The notes under the pieces: generated by a model
The model's input: only the letters and a program-made list of their open reading frames with translations
Told to the model about the DNA's origin: nothing
Database searches by the model: none
Program-made: the position numbers and the translations under genes
Shown here: positions 45,766 through 54,124 of the stretch, piece after piece
Layout of the letters: every line of letters starts with the position of its first letter
Position numbering within the stretch: the stretch's first letter is position 1
Origin: an uncultured Actinomycetes bacterium
Lineage (GTDB): Bacteria > Actinomycetota > Actinomycetes > Nanopelagicales > Nanopelagicaceae
Reading direction: 5' to 3'
Length of the DNA stretch: 54,124 nucleotides
Assembly: GCA_903902965.1 (NCBI GenBank)
Contig: CAIUXE010000086.1
Span: 1 to 54,124 of the forward strand

Positions 45766-47604
45766 ATGTGCGGGATTATCGGCTATGCCGGACGCAATCA
45801 GGCACTACCAATCATTATTGAAGGTCTTCGCAGGCTTGAATACCGCGGTTACGACTCCGCTGGAGTTGCCTTGATTACAACTGATGGACTTTCAACGGTT
45901 AAGCGAGCTGGAAAATTAGCAGCGTTGGAAGGTGCGTTAGGTAAAGTTAATTTGCCTGCATCGAAAACTGGAATTGGCCACACCAGATGGGCAACTCACG
46001 GTGCTCCAAACGATCGAAATGCACATCCGCATTTAAATCCATCTCAAGAGTTAGCAATAATTCACAATGGCATTATCGAAAATTATGTTGTCCTTCGAAG
46101 AGAACTCGAGACAAATGGACATGAGTTTCTCTCTGAAACTGATTCAGAGGTTGTCGCACACCTGCTTGGTCAAGCGTATGAAAAATGTGGTGGGGATTTG
46201 GCAGAGGCAATGCGGCAAACCTGTAAAAGATTAGATGGGGCATTCTCACTAGTTGCAGTCCATGCTAAGTCTCCAGATCAAGTTGTTGGAGCAAGACGTA
46301 ATTCACCATTAGTTGTTGGCGTAGGTGATAGTGAAAGATTTCTCGCTTCTGATGTTGCCGCGTTTATCGAATACACTTCAAATGCCATTGAACTTGGCCA
46401 GGATCAAGTTGTTTTGATAACCCCAGATGCGGTAACCATTACTGATTTTTCTGGAAATAAAGTAGTAGGGCGCGAGTTTAAAGTTACCTGGGATGCAGCT
46501 GCTGCTCAAAAGGATGGCTACCCACATTTCATGGCTAAAGAGATTATGGAACAACCCAAAGCGGTAGCCGATACTCTCTTGGGACGCCTTGATGAAAAAG
46601 GAAAATTAATTTTAAATGAGATTCGAATCGCTGAAGAGGATCTTCGTGATGTTGAAAAAATTATTATTATTGGGTGCGGTTCAGCATTTCATGCTGGAAT
46701 GATTGCAAAGTATGCGATTGAACACTGGACCAGAATCCCTGTTGAAGTGGAGCTTGCCTCCGAGTTTAGATATCGCGATCCGATAATAGATCGAGGAACG
46801 CTAGTTATCGCAATTTCGCAATCTGGTGAAACTATGGATACTTTAATGGCGCTACGCCATGCAAAAGATCAACGTGCAAAGGTGTTAAGCATTTGCAATA
46901 CCAATGGTTCAACAATTCCACGAGAATCAGACGGCGTTCTTTATACCCATGCTGGGCCTGAAGTTGCAGTTGCGTCAACTAAAGCATTTTTAACTCAAAT
47001 CGTTGCTTCATATTTAATTGGTCTCTATATCGCACAAGTGCGTGGACTTAAATTTTCAGATGAAATCAGAAAAATTTTGGCAGAGTTGCAAGAGATGCCA
47101 GGGAAAATTGAGCGCTTTCTCGAGACTAGAGAGTCAATTAGTAAACTTGCGATTGAGCTAAAGGATGTTGGTTCAGTACTTTTTCTGGGAAGACATGTTG
47201 GCTATCCGGTAGCGCTAGAAGGTGCGCTTAAATTGAAAGAATTGGCATATATGCATGCAGAAGGATTTGCTGCAGGCGAATTGAAACATGGCCCGATAGC
47301 TCTTATCGAAGCGGGAACTCCGGTCGTTGTTGTTTTACCTTCGCCAAGCTCACCTATTTATCAGAAAATGTTAAGCAATGCTCAAGAAGTTCAAGCTAGA
47401 GGAGCGATGACAATTGTTATTGCTGACGAAAATGATCTTGAAGTTAAAGCCGCACACATAATTCGTGTGCCCACATGTTCAGTTCTCTTGCAACCACTAC
47501 TTAGCATTTTGCCGCTACAAGTTTTTGCATATGAGATGGCAGTTGTCCGTGGCCTTGATGTAGATCAGCCACGTAATCTTGCCAAATCCGTAACGGTTGA
47601 ATAG
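45766..47604 (+). CDS. glmS: Glutamine-fructose-6-phosphate aminotransferase (isomerizing)
   Basis: A 612-residue two-domain enzyme that makes glucosamine-6-phosphate. The N-terminal amidotransferase domain starts with nucleophile Cys2 (MCGIIGYAG) and has RRLEYRGYDSAG. The C-terminal part holds two SIS domains (GCGSAFHAG, ISQSGETMDT, TKAFLTQ) and ends DQPRNLAKSVTVE. A GAGGGGAG site precedes the ATG. No glmS ribozyme-like element is present in the 12-base gap to glmM. Confidence 0.97.
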   Translation: MCGIIGYAGRNQALPIIIEGLRRLEYRGYDSAGVALITTDGLSTVKRAGKLAALEGALGKVNLPASKTGIGHTRWATHGAPNDRNAHPHLNPSQELAIIHNGIIENYVVLRRELETNGHEFLSETDSEVVAHLLGQAYEKCGGDLAEAMRQTCKRLDGAFSLVAVHAKSPDQVVGARRNSPLVVGVGDSERFLASDVAAFIEYTSNAIELGQDQVVLITPDAVTITDFSGNKVVGREFKVTWDAAAAQKDGYPHFMAKEIMEQPKAVADTLLGRLDEKGKLILNEIRIAEEDLRDVEKIIIIGCGSAFHAGMIAKYAIEHWTRIPVEVELASEFRYRDPIIDRGTLVIAISQSGETMDTLMALRHAKDQRAKVLSICNTNGSTIPRESDGVLYTHAGPEVAVASTKAFLTQIVASYLIGLYIAQVRGLKFSDEIRKILAELQEMPGKIERFLETRESISKLAIELKDVGSVLFLGRHVGYPVALEGALKLKELAYMHAEGFAAGELKHGPIALIEAGTPVVVVLPSPSSPIYQKMLSNAQEVQARGAMTIVIADENDLEVKAAHIIRVPTCSVLLQPLLSILPLQVFAYEMAVVRGLDVDQPRNLAKSVTVE

Positions 47605-47606
47605 CT

Positions 47607-48290
47607 ATGGCTGTAAATAACCGACAGTCTCAGGTGCAGATTAAAAGACGAACACCAGATCGCTTAGTTAGGTTTGCAGCTTTTTTCATCCTTATATTTT
47701 TCGTGATTACTGAGCAAGTTGTTCATGATGGGCCATTACTTGCTTTAGATCAATCGATAGCAAAGTGGAAACGACCAATACTTCCCGATTGGGGAGATTG
47801 GGTTGTATATAATTTAGATCACTTAGGATTGCGCGGACTTACCGCATTTTTCTTACTCTCACTTGCAATATACCTTGGCTGGAAATTTGAAAGTTGGCGG
47901 CCATTTAATCTCTCAATTATTTCATTAATTGCCTTAAATGCAGTAGTAGGTTTAGCGAAATTAGAGTTTGGAAGAACTAAGCCAAGATTGAATGTTGATT
48001 TGCTTTACGTGGGTGGTATGTCTTATCCAAGTGGGCACGCCTCAAACGCTGTCTTAACTTGGGGGTTGATTGCATATCTTTATATTCAATACGCCCAACC
48101 GAGACTAGAGGTTGTTAGGGCCGCTTCCATTTCAGTAGTTGGTGTTAGCACCATAGTTTTTTGTGTCTCAATTTTCAGAAATACTCATTGGCTGTCGGAT
48201 TTACTTGGTGGTCTTGCGATTGGAACCGCACTACTGATGCTAATAATTGCTGTCGATCGCAGCATTCCCTCACGTCGAAGCAACCTTTAA
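47607..48290 (+). CDS. PAP2-family membrane phosphatase
   Basis: A 227-residue integral membrane protein with about five hydrophobic helices. Motif 1 reads KLEFGRTKP (Lys in place of the usual Arg before Pro) and motif 2 is intact (YPSGHAS). Motif 3 reads FRNTHWLSD, which keeps the catalytic His and Asp but lacks the Arg normally six residues before the His. The family removes phosphate from lipid phosphates such as undecaprenyl pyrophosphate or phosphatidic acid. Location among peptidoglycan genes hints at lipid-carrier recycling. The changed motifs leave activity uncertain. Confidence 0.78.
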   Translation: MAVNNRQSQVQIKRRTPDRLVRFAAFFILIFFVITEQVVHDGPLLALDQSIAKWKRPILPDWGDWVVYNLDHLGLRGLTAFFLLSLAIYLGWKFESWRPFNLSIISLIALNAVVGLAKLEFGRTKPRLNVDLLYVGGMSYPSGHASNAVLTWGLIAYLYIQYAQPRLEVVRAASISVVGVSTIVFCVSIFRNTHWLSDLLGGLAIGTALLMLIIAVDRSIPSRRSNL

Positions 48291-48299
48291 AGTACTTCC

Positions 48300-48662
48300 A
48301 TGAGTTCACAAATAGGAATAGATCTAGTAGATCTTGCGAGATTTGAGATCTCACTAACCAGGACCGCAGGTTTAATTAATAGGTTATTCACGGATCGTGA
48401 GATAGAGCAGGGAAGTAACCGGAATCTACATCTTCACTTAGCCGGAAGATTTGCTGCTAAAGAAGCATTAGCAAAAGCGCTAGGAGTACCTCCTGGACTT
48501 TCTTGGCATGAAGTTGAAGTTTTACGCCTTGAAAGTGGGCGACCAAGTTTTGAATTCAGTGGCGCAGTGTTAGCTTTAGTCTCAGATAAAAACGTCAAAG
48601 TTTCAATCTCTCACGATGGTGGTTTTATTATTTCAATGGTAATTATCGAGAGCCCAAAGTAA
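48300..48662 (+). CDS. acpS: Holo-[acyl-carrier-protein] synthase
   Basis: A 120-residue phosphopantetheinyl transferase that activates acyl carrier protein. The magnesium ligands are in GIDLVDLARFE (Asp8) and RFAAKEALAKALG (Glu), and the SISHDGGF segment closes the fold. It lies between PAP2 and alr and shares one base with alr (TAATG). The acpS-alr pairing is conserved in actinobacteria, usually with nnrD between them, which is absent here. Confidence 0.94.
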   Translation: MSSQIGIDLVDLARFEISLTRTAGLINRLFTDREIEQGSNRNLHLHLAGRFAAKEALAKALGVPPGLSWHEVEVLRLESGRPSFEFSGAVLALVSDKNVKVSISHDGGFIISMVIIESPK

Positions 48663-49789
48663 TGCAACTACCAAATACTGCTTATATTAATTATCAAAAT
48701 ATCTCAGATAATGTTGCTGCGATTTGTGAAGCAATTAATAAGCCAGTGATGGCAGTCGTAAAAGCTGATGCATATGGTCATGGGTTGATCAAATCCTCGC
48801 ATGCTGCACTTCTTGGTGGAGCGGAGTGGCTAGGAGTAGCGTTGTTATCTGAAGCATTTGAAATTCGTAGAGCAGGTATTGCTGCACCTGTGTTGGCATG
48901 GCTAACTCCGCCAGGTGCTGACTTTGAGGGTGCGATTAAAAATGATATTGATCTATCTATTTCATCTATGCAACATTTGCAGGAAATTTATGCCGCTTCG
49001 CTAAGAGTTGGCTTAATTGCCAGAGTACATCTCAAGGTTGATACCGGAATGAGTAGGGCTGGTGCACTTGATGAATTTCCAGAAATAGTTAGTGAATTAA
49101 ATCGTCTCACCGCTGCCAACGAAATTGAGTTGGTGGGAACTTGGTCCCATTTAGCTTGTGCAGACGAACCGGCGCATCCATTAAATGCCGAACAAATTAA
49201 ACGGTTCAAGAGTGCACTTGAATATATGAATGATGAAAATCTAAATCCTGGGATTCGGCACATTGCTAATTCTTCAGCAATACTTGCCTTGCCTGATGCG
49301 ACCTTTGATCTAGTCCGCGTAGGACTTCTAATTTATGGATTGTCTCCAACTAATATTCCGCCAAAAAATATCTCTTTAAAACCAGCCATGGAGTTGAGAG
49401 CGCGACTATTGTTGGTTAAGCAAATTCCCAAAGGAGCAACTGTTGGTTATGGCGCAACCGTAGAAGTAGAGAAGGAAACAAAAATTGGCATTGTTGCATT
49501 TGGATATGCCGATGGGTTGCCAAGGTCCACAGACGGATCGGCATATTTTTTGCACAATAATTCCCCTGCCCCTTTAATTGGCCGGGTCTCTATGGATCAA
49601 TGTGCAATCAATTTGGGAATCGACTCGCTGGCAAAAGCAGGGGATGAAGTAGTTATTTTTGGAGTAAAACCACTGGCAAATGAATTAGCCACAGCAGCTG
49701 GAACAATCTCATATGAGATAGTTTCGGGTATTGGTTCCAGAACTCCAAGAATCCCAGTACCCCCAGAAAGCAAAGTGTCGGAGGTGTGA
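48662..49789 (+). CDS. alr: Alanine racemase
   Basis: A 375-residue PLP enzyme giving D-alanine for cell walls. Lys34 (AVVKADAYGHG) carries PLP, the second catalytic base tyrosine is in VGYGATVEVEK, and the MSRAG and GRVSMDQCAI loops are normal. The C-terminal beta domain is complete. In many actinobacteria tsaE and tsaB follow; here the ABC importer starts directly, 1 base after the stop. Confidence 0.95.
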   Translation: MQLPNTAYINYQNISDNVAAICEAINKPVMAVVKADAYGHGLIKSSHAALLGGAEWLGVALLSEAFEIRRAGIAAPVLAWLTPPGADFEGAIKNDIDLSISSMQHLQEIYAASLRVGLIARVHLKVDTGMSRAGALDEFPEIVSELNRLTAANEIELVGTWSHLACADEPAHPLNAEQIKRFKSALEYMNDENLNPGIRHIANSSAILALPDATFDLVRVGLLIYGLSPTNIPPKNISLKPAMELRARLLLVKQIPKGATVGYGATVEVEKETKIGIVAFGYADGLPRSTDGSAYFLHNNSPAPLIGRVSMDQCAINLGIDSLAKAGDEVVIFGVKPLANELATAAGTISYEIVSGIGSRTPRIPVPPESKVSEV

Positions 49790-49790
49790 T

Positions 49791-50576
49791 GTGAATGAAC
49801 TTTTAAAAGTTGAAGGTTTGTCTGTCACATTTGGCGGCCTAAAAGCGCTTAATAATGTTGATATCGAATTGCACAAAAACGAAGTGCTCGGCTTAATTGG
49901 CCCAAATGGTGCCGGAAAGACCACATTATTTAATGCGATCTCTGGGTTGGTTCCTCCAGCAAGTGGAATGTTTTCGCTGGATGGTAAAAATTCAATTTGG
50001 CCAAAAACTCATCAGTTAGCAAATTTAGGGATCGCTCGCACATTGCAAGGAGTCGGATTATTTTCTGGGTTAACAGCGTTAGAAAATGTGATGGTTGGAG
50101 CACAAGCTCATGCCAGCAAAGGTTTTTTTGCGGATCTATTTGGCACATCGGGAAAGTCAGAAGCAAAACTAAAAGTGAAAGCCCAAAAAGCTTTAGCATG
50201 GGCGGGAGCAACACAATTTGCAGATAAGTATCCAAGCGAATTAACTTATCCAGATTCTAAGAGAGTGGCACTGGCCCGTGCGCTTGTGTTAGAGCCAAAA
50301 ATCTTATTGCTAGATGAACCAGCAGCAGGATTAGGTCATGATGAAATAGAGAAGTTGGCTAATTTGATTTTGCAGCTTAAAGTTTTTTATTCCATTATTG
50401 TGGTTGAGCATAATGTTGAGTTTGTGAATAAAATCTCTGATCGAGTATATGTTTTAAATTTTGGTGAAGTTATTGCAAGTGGTCCATTTAAAGAAGTTAG
50501 GCAGGACTCGGCAGTTGTGGCTGCATACTTAGGAACATCAGCATCAGAGGACGTAAAATTAGGTTCTGGTAATTAA
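49791..50576 (+). CDS. livG: Branched-chain amino acid-type ABC transporter ATP-binding protein LivG
   Basis: A 261-residue ATPase. The GTG at 49791 has GGAGG (49780-49784) 6 bases upstream; an earlier in-frame start inside alr is rejected. Walker A (GPNGAGKTT, residues 37-45), the Q-loop Gln86, Walker B (ILLLDE, 171-176) and His207 are intact. The ABC signature at residues 151-156 reads LTYPDS where LivG usually has LxYGxQ, so its key glycine is replaced by proline. It is expected to pair with LivF on the cytoplasmic face of LivHM. Confidence 0.9.
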   Translation: MNELLKVEGLSVTFGGLKALNNVDIELHKNEVLGLIGPNGAGKTTLFNAISGLVPPASGMFSLDGKNSIWPKTHQLANLGIARTLQGVGLFSGLTALENVMVGAQAHASKGFFADLFGTSGKSEAKLKVKAQKALAWAGATQFADKYPSELTYPDSKRVALARALVLEPKILLLDEPAAGLGHDEIEKLANLILQLKVFYSIIVVEHNVEFVNKISDRVYVLNFGEVIASGPFKEVRQDSAVVAAYLGTSASEDVKLGSGN

Positions 50577-50578
50577 TC

Positions 50579-51298
50579 ATGAAGGAATTAATAGTTAGTG
50601 ATTTAGTGACAGATTACGGCCATGTTCGCGCTCTAGATGGAATTTCATTCGTTGCTAGTTCCGGAGAAATTACTACAGTCATTGGCGCAAATGGAGCTGG
50701 TAAATCTACGTTGCTTCGGACTATCTCAGGTTTAGAAAAAGCAAAATCTGGAACCATAAGTTGGGGAGATATTGAGATAACCAATCTCGCCCCTGAAGAG
50801 ATTGTACGTTCAGGAATAGCCCACGTACCAGAAGGTCATGCAGTAATTCCGACTTTCTCAGTGCTGGAAAATATTGAGATGGGCGCTCTCTTTAGAAGAC
50901 GGAAAAATTCAAGTGATGTTAAAGCTGCGATCTCAGAAGTATTGGACTTATTTCCACGATTAGCCGAAAGAGTTAAACAAAGCGCTGGATCTCTTTCAGG
51001 GGGAGAGCGTCAGATGCTCGCAATCTCAAGAGCGCTTGTCTCAAGACCTAAACTTTTATTGCTTGATGAGCCGTCCCTAGGTTTGGCGCCACTTGTTGTG
51101 GAGCAGATTATTCAAACCATTAACCATTTGTGTAGAAGTACAGGGCTAACAGTTTTGTTAGTAGAACAAAATGCAAATACCGCGTTAGCAGTTGCCGATC
51201 ACGGTGTTTTATTGGCACTAGGTAAAGTTGCTTCAGACCAGTCTGCTGCAGCCATGCGTGCAGATTCCGCACTTAGAAGTGCGTACTTGGGGTATTGA
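50579..51298 (+). CDS. livF: Branched-chain amino acid-type ABC transporter ATP-binding protein LivF
   Basis: A 239-residue ATPase. Walker A (GANGAGKST) is at about residues 36-44, a canonical signature LSGGE at 139-143, and Walker B LLLLDE near 159-164. The switch position is Gln (VEQN), which is normal for LivF. Together with LivG it would form one complete site and one degenerate site. Its stop shares a base with the livH ATG. Confidence 0.93.
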   Translation: MKELIVSDLVTDYGHVRALDGISFVASSGEITTVIGANGAGKSTLLRTISGLEKAKSGTISWGDIEITNLAPEEIVRSGIAHVPEGHAVIPTFSVLENIEMGALFRRRKNSSDVKAAISEVLDLFPRLAERVKQSAGSLSGGERQMLAISRALVSRPKLLLLDEPSLGLAPLVVEQIIQTINHLCRSTGLTVLLVEQNANTALAVADHGVLLALGKVASDQSAAAMRADSALRSAYLGY

Positions 51299-52203
51299 TG
51301 AATACTTTTATTAGCACGCTAATTACCGGAACAGCTACCGGAGCAATTTATGCTTTAGCGGCTCTCGGGTTAGTAATTGTTTGGCGTGGTGCTGGTGTAG
51401 TTAATTTTGCTCAAATGGGTCAAGCAATGTTCACCACTTATATTGCTTCGAATTTAATTGCATCCGGAAATTCATATTGGCTGGCTTTTGTGGTCGCGTT
51501 AATATCCGGGTCTTTGCTTGGAATGGCTATAGATTTATTAATTATGCGCCCACTGGCACATAAAAAAAGCTCATCATCCACCAAGACCCTCGCAGCAACT
51601 ATTCCGGTTATAGCCTCTCTTGGGATATTGGCGATATTGCAAGCACTGGCTGGAGTATTTTGGGCGGGCGAGGAACGTGGATTCCCTACTCCGGTTAATA
51701 GTTTTTATTTTAAAAATGGCACAGGAACGCTTCCATTTTCAGCTTTTAACCTTTTCGTTATTGGCGTCGTGTTGACCGTCTTACTTTCGCTCTCCTACTT
51801 CTTCACGCAGACCGGCGTGGGCTTAGGTATGCGCGCTGCAGCATTAAATCCTGAAGTCGCTAGATTGAGCGGAATAAAAGTAAGCAGAATGCGAACTTTA
51901 AGTTGGGCAATATCTGGAGCAGCTGGATCCTTGGCTGGCTTATTGATCACTCCTAGTACAAATTTATCTCCAAACTCTTTAGATTTAATTCTGATTGTTG
52001 CTTTTACAGCTGCAGTTGTTGGCGGATTAGATAGCCCGCTAGGTGCAGTTATTGGTGGCTTAATTCTTGGAATTGGAATCTCTTTAGTAACAACATACGG
52101 ATCTCCCGAAAATGTATTTTTAGCAATTTTATTTTTATTACTTGCAGTGCAATTAATTAGACCAAATGGAATTTTAGGCGGAAAGCAGGTGCGCCGTGGT
52201 TAG
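51298..52203 (+). CDS. livH: Branched-chain amino acid-type ABC transporter permease LivH
   Basis: A 301-residue membrane protein with about eight hydrophobic helices. ATG 51298, overlapping the livF stop, is used instead of the preceding TTG. It begins with the LivH pattern GTATGAIYALAALGLVIVWR and VNFAQMGQAMF. The cytoplasmic coupling segment (GMRAAALNPEVARLSGI) contacts the ATPases. The substrate class (branched-chain amino acids, amides, urea or short acids) is not determined by sequence. Confidence 0.92.
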   Translation: MNTFISTLITGTATGAIYALAALGLVIVWRGAGVVNFAQMGQAMFTTYIASNLIASGNSYWLAFVVALISGSLLGMAIDLLIMRPLAHKKSSSSTKTLAATIPVIASLGILAILQALAGVFWAGEERGFPTPVNSFYFKNGTGTLPFSAFNLFVIGVVLTVLLSLSYFFTQTGVGLGMRAAALNPEVARLSGIKVSRMRTLSWAISGAAGSLAGLLITPSTNLSPNSLDLILIVAFTAAVVGGLDSPLGAVIGGLILGIGISLVTTYGSPENVFLAILFLLLAVQLIRPNGILGGKQVRRG

Positions 52204-53179
52204 TGTTGATAAAATTTGGCGCAAAAGTTTGCTTAAAACTTTAACTTTGGGATTAGTTTTATTCCTTTTAAGTTTTATCTTTGATGCTTACAACCAAGGA
52301 CAATTGGCTCTGGTGTTGATGCTATTTATTGGCGTGCTCTCTTTAACAGTTCTTACTGGATCATCTGGACAAATTTCTCTCGGTCAAGGTGCGCTAATGG
52401 CTGTAGGTGGATATTCAAGCGCTTCAGTAATTACACATTTAGGTGCTTCGATTTGGACTGGCTTCTTAGTCGCAGTTTTTGTGGCAAGTGTATTTGGATT
52501 AGTTTTAGGAGTAGCTGCAGCAAGACTTTCCGGACCTTACTTGGCTGGTACCACTTTAGTAATTGCGTTAGCGCTGCCATCAATGGCAAATAGATTTGAG
52601 TCAGTATTGGGCGGCGATGTTGGCTTGATGATTGATTTTGGAATGCCACCAACATGGATCAGCAATTTAATTGAAGTTGGTTATGAGCAATGGCAACTTT
52701 GGGTTTCAATACCTATTGCCTTAATTTCCTTATTCTTTGTTTCTAATTTACTGACATCTAGAGCTGGTAGAAGTTGGAAAGCTGTTCGCGATGATGAGAT
52801 CGGCGCAGCAGTAAACGGAATTCCAGTTGCACGTACGAAAGTTATTGTCTTTGTAGTCAGTTCTGCTGTAGCCGGACTTGGCGGTGCTCTTTACGGATTA
52901 CGGGGATTGGTTGGTCCAAGCGTTTATCCAGTTTCACTTTCCCTAACTTTGTTAACAGCAGCAATACTTGGGGGAGTTGGAAGTATTAGTGGTGCGTTCA
53001 TTGGCACGGTGATTGTGGTTTTTCTCCCTGACCTGGTCTCTTGGGCTATTTCAGGCTTGGCGGTTTCCGAGCAGGTAACAAATTATTTGCCAGCACTACT
53101 CACCGGCGTTTTATTGCTGGCCACGATCATCCTCAACCCAGCAGGGGTTATGGGTACTCGTCACCGTAGTAAGCATTAA
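52196..53179 (+). CDS. livM: Branched-chain amino acid-type ABC transporter permease LivM
   Basis: A 327-residue membrane protein beginning at GTG inside the end of livH (8-base overlap). The LivM features are LTVLTGSSGQISLGQGALMAVGGY, the coupling loop WKAVRDDEIGAAVNGIPV and AGLGGALYGLRGLVGPSVYPVSLSL. It forms the heteromeric channel with LivH. No convincing terminator follows, and the next gene encodes the binding protein. Confidence 0.92.
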   Translation: MVSVDKIWRKSLLKTLTLGLVLFLLSFIFDAYNQGQLALVLMLFIGVLSLTVLTGSSGQISLGQGALMAVGGYSSASVITHLGASIWTGFLVAVFVASVFGLVLGVAAARLSGPYLAGTTLVIALALPSMANRFESVLGGDVGLMIDFGMPPTWISNLIEVGYEQWQLWVSIPIALISLFFVSNLLTSRAGRSWKAVRDDEIGAAVNGIPVARTKVIVFVVSSAVAGLGGALYGLRGLVGPSVYPVSLSLTLLTAAILGGVGSISGAFIGTVIVVFLPDLVSWAISGLAVSEQVTNYLPALLTGVLLLATIILNPAGVMGTRHRSKH

Positions 53180-53238
53180 GCCACCTCTCAGATTCAGCGT
53201 AAATTTCATAAAATTTGGGCGATTTGTCGGATTACGTG

Positions 53239-53267
53239 TTCACCCTTTGGCAACCTTCTAGTAACTT
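53239..53267 (+). promoter_or_regulatory. Possible promoter for the substrate-binding protein gene
   Basis: TTCACC (53239-53244) and TAACTT (53262-53267) are 17 bases apart, about 75 bases before the GTG. Binding proteins are often made in excess of their transporters, so a separate promoter is plausible. The match is moderate. Confidence 0.35.
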
Positions 53268-53341
53268 AGCCTTTGTAGCGGCTCAAGCCGTGCCTGCCCG
53301 GAGCACCGCGCAGTCAACAGATATAGAAAAGAGTCATCGAA

Positions 53342-54124
53342 GTGAAAATTCGTGGATCTCAATCAAAAAGATGGGCGATTGGCATTGTTGCTGGCGCAGT
53401 CGCGAGCACTCTCGCTATTGCACCTTCACAAGCAATTCCAGTGCGCTCCGAAGTTGGTGTTAGCGCAACTGAGATTGTGCTTGGCATGCAGTTGCCTCAG
53501 ACAGGTACCGCTAGTCCGGGATACAACAAAGTAGATGACGCGATGCGCGCCTACTTTGATTATGTGAATTCAAAAGGCGGAGTCAACGGCCGCAAAATCA
53601 AATTAGTAGTTAAAGATGACATCTACAAAGCTGGTCTAACAATCTCAACAGCTTCTACCCTGATCAACAAAGATAAAATCTTTGCAATGGTTGGAAGCGT
53701 TGGAACTCAGACCCACATTTCTGTTATCAAGGATATTAACCGTCGTGGAATTCCGGATCTATTTGTAAATAGTGGATACAGCGGGTTTTATACCGACCCT
53801 AAAAAGTACCCAACATCATTTGCTGGTCTTGGAACTTACGTTGTTGAATCTAAAATCGAAGCTGAGTACTTGAAAGCTAATTACGCCGCAGAACTGGCCG
53901 CTGGAAAAGTTGGCATTCTTTATCAGACTGATGATTTCGGGCGAAATGTACTTGCCGGATTTAAGCAACAAGGCGTAACTTTCCCAGCTGCAAACACTCA
54001 AAAGTTTGTTGCCGGTAGCCAGGCACTTGGTTTAACCGCTCAAGTTAAAGCGCTTCAAGCTTCCGGTGTAACTATGGTTGTGATTGGCGCTGTTGCTAAT
54101 GCAACTGCAATCACAATTCTTACC
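53342..54124 (+). CDS. Branched-chain amino acid-type ABC transporter substrate-binding protein, N-terminal part
   Basis: The frame is open from GTG 53342 to the window end, giving 261 residues of a type-I periplasmic-binding fold (leucine/isoleucine/valine-binding, LivK-like). A signal peptide is visible: KIRGSQSKR, a hydrophobic stretch, and a likely signal-peptidase-I site after APSQA. There is no lipobox cysteine, although a monoderm cell usually tethers such proteins as lipoproteins. Ligand-site elements are LGMQLPQTGTAS, VNSKGGVNGRKIKLVVKDD and AMVGSVGTQTH. It belongs with livGFHM. The C-terminal part is outside the window. Confidence 0.88.
   Translation, partial: MKIRGSQSKRWAIGIVAGAVASTLAIAPSQAIPVRSEVGVSATEIVLGMQLPQTGTASPGYNKVDDAMRAYFDYVNSKGGVNGRKIKLVVKDDIYKAGLTISTASTLINKDKIFAMVGSVGTQTHISVIKDINRRGIPDLFVNSGYSGFYTDPKKYPTSFAGLGTYVVESKIEAEYLKANYAAELAAGKVGILYQTDDFGRNVLAGFKQQGVTFPAANTQKFVAGSQALGLTAQVKALQASGVTMVVIGAVANATAITILT

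Noticed and set aside
1-54124. CRISPR arrays, rRNA genes, insertion sequences, prophage, toxin-antitoxin or defence genes
   Set aside because: No regularly spaced repeats, no rRNA sequence, and no transposase, integrase or defence protein family was recognised in any frame.

Overview
The window is a chromosomal segment from an actinobacterium with a streamlined, visibly A+T-rich genome. The order trnT-trnM-rpmG-hadA-hadB-murB ... trnW-secE-nusG-rplK-rplA, the short-lid adenylate kinase, the RpoB/RpoC sequences and the zinc-ribbon (C+) forms of L33, S14, S4 and L36 are all actinobacterial. Very short intergenic gaps, constant ATGA/TAATG stop-start overlaps and A/T-ending codons suggest a planktonic Nanopelagicales (acI)-type lineage. 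That placement is an inference and was not tested by a search.

Positions 1-7088 hold a tightly packed eight-gene catabolic operon: Gfo/Idh/MocA oxidoreductase (cut by the window edge), VOC protein, enolase-superfamily acid-sugar dehydratase-like protein, D-2-hydroxyacid dehydrogenase, amidohydrolase, ABM-domain protein, fumarylacetoacetase-family hydrolase and aldehyde dehydrogenase. Together they look like a route from a sugar or sugar acid through dehydration, oxidation and C-C hydrolysis to central metabolites. The substrate cannot be read from sequence.

Positions 7164-10604 hold tRNA-Thr, tRNA-Met, rpmG, a HadA/HadB-like dehydratase pair, murB and a convergent aminotransferase gene. From 10784 the window is dominated by the transcription and translation machinery: trnW-secE-nusG-rplKA, rplJL-rpoBC, rpsLG-fusA-tuf, the S10/spc clusters through secY-adk-map, infA-rpmJ-rpsMKD-rpoA-rplQ-truA, and rplM-rpsI.

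The control regions between these blocks are the richest part of the non-coding sequence. They include an L10 leader with a terminator upstream of rplJ, a hairpin between rplL and rpoB, hairpins between rplK and rplA, and folds around the ribosome binding sites of rpsM and rpoA that look like translational switches. Several promoters share -35/-10 hexamers 18 bp apart, and three of them have a dyad laid over the promoter. A small, apparently translationally coupled open reading frame of 32 codons sits between rpsN and rpsH.

Positions 44425-49789 carry cell-envelope precursor genes (glmM, glmS, a PAP2 phosphatase, acpS, alr). The window ends with a branched-chain amino acid-type ABC importer (livG, livF, livH, livM and the start of a substrate-binding protein gene). 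No rRNA, CRISPR array, insertion sequence, prophage or integron was seen, and there is no gene-free stretch longer than about 260 bases.
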